The notes beneath the pieces were generated by a model, which was given only the letters and a program-made list of their open reading frames with translations, was not told the origin of the DNA and did no database searches. A stretch of DNA of 64,000 bases from Larimichthys crocea. Its lineage: Eukaryota > Chordata > Actinopteri > Sciaenidae. The first letter of the stretch is position 1. Each line of letters begins with the position of its first letter. Both the position numbers and the translations under genes were made by a program. Location of the stretch: the NCBI RefSeq assembly GCF_000972845.2, contig NC_040022.1, positions 13,928,919-13,992,918 of the forward strand. The letters run 5' to 3'. Of this stretch, positions 34,601-46,600 are shown piece after piece.

Positions 34601-37600
34601 CTATAAAATGTGCAGTGTATAATGTGGCCTTCGATCAAGTTCACCGTATGAGTGATGATACTGTCTTGAAATTTAATTAGAGACAAGCACTGAACGGGCT
34701 TCTCAATTCTTATAAAATCTTTAAAAGGTATCAAGATCAATCACCTCATTTAAGTGCTTCAAATGACTTCCAGTCGATGCATTTTATTTTTGACCACAAG
34801 AGGTCAGCGTTCTACAGAGCTTCAATTGAGCATCCACCTTTAATGTAGCCTCAGCCTATTTGAAACAGTGAATTGAGTTTTACAAATAGTATTTACATGC
34901 TTGTAAAGACAAAATCGAGGACTTAAAATCTATTCATAGTTCAGTATTCATATTTGGATCACAGGATCATCAACATAACTGCAGCTCTGCTTTTACCCAA
35001 TGCAGAATAAAAGATTTTTGCATCCTCCTCCACACTCCTCCATTTTTCCATATGATGACATGTTCTTTGAAATGTAATGTAAAAGTTATATAATAAATAA
35101 CATCTAATATACCCTAATATGGAATAGCTTATGTCAGAGGCACAAAGAGTTGATATCTCGGTGGCATTATTGCCTTGTAGAAAAGCTCATTTTGCCTAGA
35201 CAAACACTTATATGTATGCACACCTTGTATATATTCTCAGCATGTTATTATTATTATAAAATATTATGAAGAAAATAGAAGCAAAACTTTGTAGTTCACT
35301 TTTCAAGTGCATTACTTTTTATTACACATACGGTCTTAACATGCGAATAAATACCTTTTGCTGTTGCGTCTCTCTGTTTGGGTGAGGAAAACGTGTCAAA
35401 CGTTGTGGTTAAGTACCTTCATGTTGCCATCCTCATCTCTGTAGGTGAGGATGTACCCCTCAATGTCAGCGAGAGGAGCGATCCAGTTCAAAACAGCAGC
35501 GTCCAACGTCACATCTGTTGCCTTCAGGTCCTTAGGGGCATCGATGTCTGTGGATTGGAATGTAAATCAGAATGGATTAAAGCTCAAGAACAAGGCAGCT
35601 CGCACTTGAGTTTGTTTACTAAAACTCAGGGAAGAAACTGTGAGGGACATGAAAGAAAAACAGAGTCTTGAATTAAACAGATGTGTTAATGTTTTTGTTA
35701 AATTGCCATTTTAGTCTGCTCTCTGTTATTTGTACATATTGTTTGTGCTTCAGTTTTTAGAGTGCAAACCTTTTCTCATACTCACACAAACACATAACTT
35801 TATGATGGAGTATTCATCCTTTAATCCCTTTATCTACCTCAATGATAAATGCTGCATTAATGTATCTGACGCTGCAGCCTCTCTCCACCTGAAGCGTGAC
35901 ACCAGAGACGACTACAGACGCGCCTGCAGAGTTACAATTTGCCTCTGTAGATAAACTGGCACTTATCCTCCACCTTATTTAAATGCTTCAGAGGTTTAAC
36001 CTGCAACAGGCGGTGAAATATTTTGTCTGACGTGAAGATGCCAGTAAACAGTGGGAGCCTCAACCTCCTGTGGCTCAAGAAATTAGAAGAAGCTCATGTC
36101 ACCATGAGGTACAAAACCAGCCCAAACAAAGAGTCATACTTTCAGTCCTCTTCTTGTAAAAACACTACCATCTGTTTATATTCAGGCACCATCCAATTGT
36201 CAGTTTAACGAAACACAAAGCACTTTTCTGGTAATTAAATTGTAAATGGAGAAAGTAGTGTGAACAGTGACACATTTAGTAGTACTTTTGGTATCATTAG
36301 TCTGTGAAATGCAGTGATGTTGTCTGAGACAGTTTTAACTGACATATTAATGGTGCTTGTTACGATCAAGTCACAAATGTAATAACACGTGCTTTTATGT
36401 TTCCCGGATGAGGTCTTTTGACACAATGTCTTTCCTATATGAACCCAGCACTGTATTGCTCTGTAGCCACAGAGGGTTTCTAATGAGTTACGACGAGACA
36501 AGTTTATAATCCAAAACTCGACCATTTGCTGCCTTATTGAAAAAGATCCAGCTTTCACTTAGAGCTCCCAGGTGATTTTACAGATCATCTGGCTCACACA
36601 AAGATACCCCTGTTGTAATCCGTTCACCATGTGTTGCTGCTGTTGCTATTTTTACCCCACACCAAGTTAGACATACCCGATGTCCTGGCCTGGCATGCGA
36701 GAAAAATTCCTGCCGGTTTTGGTGCTTTCATGGTAGTTTTGAGGTTCAACATGAACTAATTCAGACTTTGTAAGAAATTTACAGTTCAGTAAATCAAACG
36801 TGATGTAGTGTAAGAATCGGTGGATTACTGTTTTGTGTGTGCATAAATCAAGAGCATCATTAGTGTTAAATGAATAAATAAAGCAGTTTTCAAGTTCACT
36901 TGGTTTGCAGGCATCTACAAAATGTGGTGGCTTATTATAGCACAACTCAACAACTACTTTTGAGACTTTATACACAATTAGTGTATAACCTTGCACTTCC
37001 CATCAAAACAACCCAGATTTATTCCCTGACCTGTGATACTCAACCCGACCCTAGTGAATATTAGTGTGTCCAGTATTGTCAAATATAACATCATTAGAGA
37101 AGTAAAATAAACACACAATTGTAGGAACCTAATGCAATTTTTCAGCATAAATTGGAATCGTGGGATTACGTATCAAGTCTATAGGGACAAAATAACTGTA
37201 GTTCTTGTTCTCTTCATCTGAAAAGCAGAAACTTCACTGCATCTTTTCATAATACTGCTCCAAGTTCCTGCTTATGTAGAACCAACATTCCCCCAAACTA
37301 GGACCACATGTAGCAGACCCTGGCAGACTGAAAATTCTTATCAGCAATCTCAGTTTGTTATTAACAGTAATCGAGCAGTGACCTGTTTGAGGTTGTGTGA
37401 GGTTGCAAAGATATGTGGAACTGGTTACTGAAAGACAGCTTTGTGCTATGAACACAGCATTTTTTTAAACAGTGCCACAGCTGTGGTGCTAGCAAGCCAG
37501 ATATTTAAAAACAATTCAGATACTGTCTGCTTCAGTCTTACGTGGATTTAAAATCAAATTTTGAATTTGGATTTTAACATTACCAGGATGGCAATTCTCA

Positions 37601-40600
37601 TAGTTGGCTTATAAAAACATCAGATTGAAGCTTCACTAGATAAAAAAAGTGCTGCTTTGCTTGTGAATACTTACATCTGAAAAGAGAAATCCAGACGGAT
37701 AAGATTATCTTTTTAAGATCTTAAATGATGGAACTGTTATTTCGAGAGAAAGGGAACTTTTACCAAAAGAAAACCCTGCCTGTTTGTAGTGTATTAACCT
37801 GTCTCAGCTCTTGTTGAAATCTTCCTGGTGGCTTTGCTTCCTTTGATGGCCCAGATGTAGACAGTGTAGAGGACTCCAGGCCTCAGGCCAGTCAGCATGT
37901 AAGAGGTGCTGTCAGATGCAACTGGGATTTCCTCACTTGAGCCCTCAGAAGAGCTGTAGGTTAGGACGTAGCCATCAATATCTGCTTGGACAGGATCCCA
38001 GGACACCCTGAAGCTGGACTCTGTTTCATCTCGGGCTAAGAGGTTAGCCGGAGCATCCAGTTCTAGAGGAAGATGTTAGTGCAGTGGTTAATACACTACT
38101 GATGCAAACTACAAGATGATTTGTTTCATTTTTCACCCAAAGCTGAACAAATGAACTTTTTTGACATGCAATTGCTACAAATATTAGTAATATGATGGTA
38201 ATAAGAAAGAGGTAATTTATATTTACTTTCATATCACATCATGAAAAAATAAGATACCCTTTCTATATATGATACAATATATGTTTACCATGATATAGAG
38301 GACACAGTAGGCTTGTAAGAGACAGCCTGGGATCCCGAAGGTGTATCTGTCTTTTATCAGAACAAAAGCTAAACTTACCGCTGATTTTTGACTGCACTTT
38401 GTGTCAGGATTTATTGATGATTGGTCAAGAGATTAGTTCTGCATATAGAGTCAAAGCAAAAGCAAGAACAAGAGATTTTTGCATGAAATTAGGGCATAAG
38501 AACTAACTATTGTAGCCAGACTGCAGCCAGCTGTTGAAAACTAGGGTTAATACTGGCAAATGGTTTGAACAGAGCACATTTTGGGGGTATGTAATCTATC
38601 CATCCCATTTAGACATTGCTTTTTTTTGTGGTTGTTGCAGGAAGAAAGTGAAGCTGAAATGCATGGTATTAAAGACTTCAATTTCTTGCAGAAATTTCTT
38701 GTATCCAGAGAGAAAGACTGTTCAATGTTTCTGCCATGGAAACAGTCAAAGAGCTGTTGTTAGAAGGTGAAGAGTGTTTTTCACTGTTGAACCCACAAGA
38801 ACCTGGTGATGGACATTTGGAATAAAGAAAGCTGTCAGTTCTTCGAAGCCTTTCATTGTCCTCTTCTGGTCAAATGTGTCTTGTCCTGTTCAGATTAGTA
38901 GGCTGCTGATTCAAGATCCAGGAAAATTGGGATTTTACACACAAGTTAGAGGCAAGGAGAGCGACAAAGGAGTAAGAGCTGAGCAATTAATTTCCATAGT
39001 CAATCTTCAGTCCATCCTTCAACTGTTGTCACAAACCAACAGCACATGTAACTGAAATTATCATATTGTGGACACGAGTACAAGAGGCTGAGATGACGTT
39101 CCGCAATATGCTGGCCGACCTCTGCATGACAGAGTCAAGACACTATTGATCTGAGAGGAACAATGAATGGATCTGCTGCCCTTCAAGAATAGGTGTTTGG
39201 TCATTTGGAAAGAATGGACTAAAGAGAGTGGGAGACCGGCAGGGTAGTTCCAGGTGGCATAGGACTGCTCAGGAAGAGCTGAGTAAGTTATTGACCAAAA
39301 GGATCTCTGGGCTGCTTGCAAGTAGATGGACGAACTGATGGATGAAAACTTTAAACAAACATGCTGATTCTGATTAGTCTACCATGTGTTTTTCTTATGG
39401 GGTTTACAAGGCAGTGGTCCTATCAAAATAACTAATTATAGGATCCTTGACGATATGATGTATTAAACATAAACATGGCCTCACAAAACAATATGTAAGG
39501 TGAGTATTTCAATGGAGTTGTAGGCTTTAATGGCCAGACAATTGGGTTAACATAAAATAGTAAACCTGTCTCAGCTTGTGTTGAGATCTTCTTGCTGGAT
39601 TTGCTTCCTTTGATGGCCCAGATGTAGACAGTGTAGAGGACCCCAGGCCTCAAACTAGTCAGCATGTAAGAGGTGCTTTCAGGTCCCACAGGGATCTCCC
39701 CACTAGAGCCCTCAGAAGAGCTGTAGGTTAGGATGTAACCATCTATTTCAGCCAGGGCTGGATCCCATGACACGCTGAAGCTGGACTCTGTCACATCTCG
39801 AGCTGAGAGGTTAGCAGGAGCATCCAGTTCTAGAGGGAGATGTTAGTAGAGGATATTAACACACTACTGATGTAAATTACAGACTACAGATGAAATGTAG
39901 CTCAGCCTACAGTATATCAATCAACTTAAACTGCTGAAGCTGGGCTCACCTTTCACCATGTTTCACCTTTGGCTAAAAGCTAAACGGTATGTAGTGCTAC
40001 ATATAGAGTTGATTTTGTAACTATGTAAAACTATGAAATTATATTGTCAAAATGTTTTATGGTGCCTAAGTGAGCATTTAACCTAAAATTTGGCATCAGC
40101 TGGTCAGATAATTAAGAACTTTGGATCAGAAGGTTTTAGATCTGAAACCTGTCTCAGCTTGTGTTGAGATCTTCTTGCTGGCTTTGCTTCCCTTGATGGC
40201 CCAGATGTAGACCGTGTAAAGGACTCCAGGCTTCAGGCCAGTCAGCATGTAAGAAGAACTGCCAGACCCAACTGGGATTTTCTCACTTGAGCCCTCAGAA
40301 GAGCTGTAGGTTAGGGTGTAGCCATCAATATCTGCTTGGACTTGATCCCATGACACGCTGAAGCTGGACTCTGTTTCTTCTCTTGCTAAGAGGTTAGCAG
40401 GAGCGTCCAGTTCTAGAGGAAGATGTTAGTAGAGGATAGTAACACGCTACTGATGCAAACTACAAACTACAGATGAAATGAAGCTCAACCCAAGACCTGG
40501 TCTCATGACATGCTGAAGCTGGGCTCACCTTTTACCATGTTTCACCTTTGGCAAAGAGCTAAACAGTAACTAGTCCTACATATAGAGCTAATTTTGTAAT

Positions 40601-43600
40601 CAACTGATTACACTATGGTTGAAATAATAGTAATTCAGGTGCCTAAATCAGCATTAGACCATAAATGTGGCATTAGTTGGTCAGATAATTAAGAGCTTTG
40701 GATTTAAACAGAAAGATTTAGATCCAAAACCTGTCTCAGCTTCTGTTGAGATCTTCTTGCTGGCTTTGCTCCCCTTGATGGCCCAGATGTAGACCGTGTA
40801 GAGGACGCCAGGCTTCAGGCCAGTTAACGTGTAAGAAGAACTGTCAGACCCAACAGGGATTTCCCCACTAGAGCCCTCAGAAGAGCTGTAGGTTAGGACG
40901 TAGCCATCAATTTCTGCCTGGGTGTGATCCCAGGACACGCTGAAGCTGGACTCTGTTTCATCTCGGGCTAAGAGGTTAGCCGGAGCATCCAGTTCTAGAG
41001 GAAGATGTTAGTGCAGTGGTTAATATACTACTGATGCAAACTACAAGATGATTTGTTTCATTTTTCACCCACAGGTGAAGAAATGAACTCTTTTGACATG
41101 CAATTGCTACTAATATTAGTAATATGATAGTAATTACAAAAAGAAAAAAATATGTTCACCTTAATATATCATATCTTCAAAAAAAAGAAGCCAAATGTAG
41201 ATGATATAAAGGTCACAGGCAGTAACCTTGTAAGCATGGGATCACGGAGATTTACTTGAGCTTTGAATCAGAACAATAGCTAAGTATATATCTACTGATT
41301 TTTGACTGCACTTTATTTCACAGCACACTGATGGGTCAAGTTATCAGTTCTGCTTATGAAGTCACAGTGAAAACAAGAGCTATAAGAACTTTGCCTAACC
41401 TTTATCTACTCTTCTAAAATAGCATGTAAAGGTGTTTTGGTCATTTGAAAATAATGTGCCAGAATCCCTTTTTATGCTCCAGTCATGACTGAGGGAAGAC
41501 TACAGAGTAGTCTACTAGAGGCATTGCACCTATTAATGAAAAGGATTTTTGGGCTGCTATGGTCCACATAATTAACTGACAAGCAGATGAATGAACTGAT
41601 GAATAAATACACGTTGCTGATTCTGATCGGTCTACCTTGTGAGAGATAACCCTTTCTTCGGGGTCTAATTGGTCAGACAATTCAAATGGTAGATTTGAAA
41701 CCTGTCTCAGCTTGTGTTGAGATCTTCTTGCTGAATTTGCTTCCTTTGATGGCCCAGATGTAGACAGTGTAGAGGACACCAGGCCTCAAATTAGTCAGCA
41801 TGTAAGAGGTGCTTTCAGCTCCCATTGAGATCTCCCCACTAGAGCCCTCAGAAGAGCTGTAGGTTAGGATGTAACTGTCTATTTCAGCCAGGGCTGGATC
41901 CCATGACACGTTGAAGCTGGACTCTGTCACATCTCGAGCTGAGAGGTTAGCAGGAGCGTCCAGTTCTAGAGGGAGATGTTAGTAGAGGACATTAACATAC
42001 TACTGATGCAAACTACAGACGAATTGTAGCTCAGCCTACAGTATATCCATCAACTTAAACTGCTGAAGCTTGGCTCACCTTTCACCATTTTCACCTTTGG
42101 CTAAGAGCTAAACGGTATCTAGTGCTAGTAAGCATTTAACCTAAAATTTGGCATCAGTTGGTCAGATAATTAAGACATTTGGATTTGATCAGAAAGTTTT
42201 AGATCTGAAACCTGTCTCAGCTTGTGTTGAGATCTTCTTGCTGGCTTTGCTTCCCTTGATGGCCCAGATGTAGACCGTGTAAAGGACTCCAGGCTTCAGG
42301 CCAGTCAGCATGTAAGAAGAACTGCCAGACCCAACTGGGATTTCCTCACTTGAGCCCTCAGAAGAGCTGTAGGTTAGGGTGTAGCCATCAATATCTGCCT
42401 GGACTTGATCCCATGACACACTGAAGCTGGACTCTGTTTCTTCTCTTGCTAAGAGGTTAGCAGGAGCGTCCAGTTCTAGAGGAAGATGTTAGTGGATGCA
42501 ATTAATATACTATTGATGCAAACCACAAACTACAGAGGAAATGTAGCTCAGCCTACAATATATCCATCAGCTTATCCCTAGACCTGGTCTTTTGACATGC
42601 TCAAGCTGGACTCCCCTTTCCCTATGTTTCACCTTTGGCCAAGAGCTAAACAGTATCTAGTGCTACATATGGAGTTGATTTTGTAGGCGACTGATTACAC
42701 TGATTGAAATTTCCACCTAACATGTAACCATCAAAATAAAAAGGTTTTAAAACTTAGTTTTCTTTGAAATTATCCTGTCAAAATGCTTTATGGTGCCTAA
42801 ATGAGCATTTAACCTCAGATTTCGCATTAGTTGGTTAAACCTGTCTCAGCTTGTGTTGAGATCTTCTTGCTGGCTTTGCTTCCCTTGATGGCCCAGATGT
42901 AGACCGTGTAAAGGACTCCAGGCTTCAGGCCAGTCAGCATGTAAGAAGAACTGTCAGACCCAACTGGGATTTCTTCACTTGAGCCCTCAGAAGAGCTGTA
43001 GGTTAGGGTGTAGCCATCAATATCTGCCTGGACTTGATCCCATGACACGCTGAAGCTGGACTCTGTTTCTTCTCTGGCTAAGAGGTTAGCAGGAGCGTCC
43101 AGTTCTAGAGGAAAATGTTAGTGGATGTGGTTAATACACTACTGATGCAAACTACAAGATGATTTGTTTCATTTTTCACCCAAAGGTGAACAAATGAACT
43201 CTTTTGACATGCAGTTGCTATAAACATTAGTAATATGATAGTAATTAGAAAGAGAGAAATTATATTTACTTTCATATATCACCTCCTGAAAAATAAGACA
43301 CCCTCTCTTCGTATGATATGATATATGTTATATCCTCCCACTAGCACTGTCAGCCTTTAACAGCCCAAATGTACATCACAGAAAAAAGACACAAAGCCCC
43401 AGGCGGTAGGCTTGTAAGAGAAAGCACGGGATCCCAAAGGTGTCTCTGTCTTTTATCAGAACCATAGTTAAACTTGCTGCTGACTTTTGACTACACTTTG
43501 TCTCATTGGACATTGATTATGGGTCAAAAGATTAGCTCTGCATATAGAGTCAAAGTAAAAGTAAGAGCTAAGAGAATTTTGCCTGGAATAAGGGCATGAG

Positions 43601-46600
43601 AGCCCACTCCTGGAGCCAGGCCTGAGGCCAGCCAAAAGTACTTAATCTAAATTTATCCATCCTACTTTGGAATTATCAAGTTTATTCAGAATATTCATAT
43701 TTCTTTTTTTTTTGTGAAAATGCCCAGTATCAATGAGTTTAATCCCAAGCCAAAATGTCTTGTATCCAGGGTGGACTGGTTAATATCTCTATCATGGAAG
43801 TAGTTTCAAGAATTTGTGGTTAGAAGGTGTAGAGTGCTTTTCACTGCTGACAGCCCAAGAACCTGGTGATGGAGGGAAGAAGGCTGTCAAACTAAGGAAG
43901 GAGTCCTTCAAGGCTTTTAATTGTCCTCTTCCGGTCAAATGTGTCTTGTCCGATTTAGATGAGTAAGCTGCTGCCCCATGGATCCAAGAAAATTGGGATT
44001 TGACGCACAAGTTAGAGCAAAAGAGAACAACAAAATATGGACATGAACTGGGTGTGGCAATGCAGATGTTTTATCAGATCATGCTAGTGAAGAGAAAGCT
44101 GAGCCGAAGAAATGCATTTCTCTAGTTAATCCTCAATATATACTGCATTTGTTGTCACAAGTGTACGATACATGTAACTCAAATAGTTCTCTAATATGTT
44201 GGCTGACCTCAGTCTGAATGACAGAGTCAAGACACTGTTGATCTGAGAGGAACTATGAATGGATCTCTCTTTTTCAAGAATAGCATGTATAGGTGTTTGG
44301 TCATTTGGAAAGAATGGACCAAAGTGCCTTCTTATGCTCCAGGCATGACTGACTGAAGGTAGACTGCAGATTAGTCCAATATGCTGAAGGCATGTAAGTT
44401 ATTGTCGAAAAGGATGTCTGTGACGCTGGCAAGCTGATGGATGAACCGATGAATAAATAAGTTGGTAAACTCACAAAAAAACATACTGATTGTGATTAGT
44501 CTACCCTGTCAGACAATTGTCAGACAATTGGATTAAACATAGAATGGTAGATTTGAAACCTGTCTCAGCTTGTGTTGAGATCTTCTTGCTGGATTTGCTT
44601 CCTTTGATGGCCCAGATGTAGACAGTGTAGAGGACACCAGGCTTCAAACTAGTCAGCATGTATGAGGTGCTTTCAGGTCCCACAGGGATCTCCCCACTAG
44701 AGCCCTCAGAAGAGCTGTAGGTTAGGATGTAACCATCTATTTCAGCCAGGGCTGGATCCCATGACACGCTGAAGCTGGACTCTGTCACATCTCGAGCTGA
44801 GAGGTTAGCAGGAGCATCCAGTTCTAGAGGGAGATGTTAGTAGAGGATATTAACACACTACTGATGCAAACTACAAACTACAGACGAAATGTAGCTCAGC
44901 CTACAGTATATCCATCAACTTAAACTGCTGAAGCTGGGCTCACCTTTCACCATGATTCACCTTTGGCTAAAAGCTAAACGGTATGTAGTGCTACATATAG
45001 AGTTGATTTTGTAACTATGTAAAACTATGAAATTATCTTGTCACAATGTTTTATAGTGCCTAAGTGAGAATTTAACCTAAATGTTGGCATCAGTTGGTCA
45101 GATAATTGAGAGCTTTGGATTTAAACAGAAAGTTTTAGATCTGAAACCTGTCTCAGCTTGTGTTGAGATCTTCTTGCTGGCTTTGCTTCCCTTGATGGCC
45201 CAGATGTAGACCGTGTAAAGGACTCCAGGCTTCAGGCCAGTCAGCATGTAAGAAGAACTGCCAGACCCAACTGGGATTTCCTCACTTGAGCCCTCAGAAG
45301 AGCTGTAGGTTAGGGTGTAGCCATCAATATCTGCTTGGACTTGATCCCATGACACACTGAAGCTGGACTCTGTTTCTTCTCTTGCTAAGAGGTTAGCAGG
45401 AGCGTCCAGTTCTAGAGGAAGATGTTAGTGGATGCGGTTAATATACTACTGATGCAAACTACAAACTACAGATGAAATGTAGCTCAGCCTACAATATATC
45501 CATCAGCTTATCCCTATACCTGCTCTTTTGACATGCTCAAGCTGGACTCACCTTTCTCTATGTTTCACCTTTGGCAAGAGCTAAACAGTATCTAGTGCTA
45601 CATATGGAGTTGATTTTGTAGGCGACTGATTACACTGATTGAAATTTCCACCTAACATGTAACCATAAAAAAAACGGTTTTAAAACTTAGTTTTCTTTGA
45701 AATTATCCTGTCAAAATGCTTTATGGTGCCTAAATGAGCATTTAACCTCAGATTTGGCATTAGTTGGTTAAACCTGTCTCAGCTTGTGTTGAGATCTTCT
45801 TGCTGGCTTTGCTTCCCTTGATGGCCCAGATGTAGACCGTGTAGAGGACCCCAGGCTTCAGGCCATCCAGCATGTATGAAGAACTGTCAGACCCGACTGG
45901 GATTTCCCCACTAGAGCCCTCAGAAGAGCTGTAGGTTAGGGTGTAGCCATCAATTTCTGCCTGGGTGTGATCCCAGGACACCCTGAAGCTGGACTCTGTT
46001 TCATCTTGGGCCAAGAAGTTAGTAGGAGCGTCCAGCTCTGCATGGGGAGTTATGGTTAGTAAAAAGAACATCACTACATCCAGTGCTAACATAACAACAA
46101 CTACAAACAGCTGAACTAATCAGTTCAATGTAGTTACCTCTTAAACACAAACAGTCACTGTGTAAGAGGTTAAAAGCATCAAAGTTGGATCAAAGTGTTT
46201 GAAATATTTGATTGATGTTTTTTTGGTCCCTTTAAACTTTTAAGAACTGATGAAAAATTGTTGAATGTTGAACTAATTAAATTATACCAAAAAGAACCAA
46301 ATGTGTCATTTTATTTTGTTGAGCTTTTTTGATCCAAGTTTGACGTCATTTCACATTGTTATGTAAGCAGGATTACTATGAGTTTACTATGAGCTATGTT
46401 AAATAAAGAACATGCAAGCTACTATTGCAAACAATAGATTCTAATGTTGTGTGACACAATATCACTGATTTGGTTTCTAGATGAATATTGCATTTATCTT
46501 GTGTCCATAAATAGAAAAAAGTAAAAAACATGTTCCTTGTATTTTACCACAAAGATGAAAACTATAAATATGTATAGAGTCTCATCTGTCCTTCACCATG

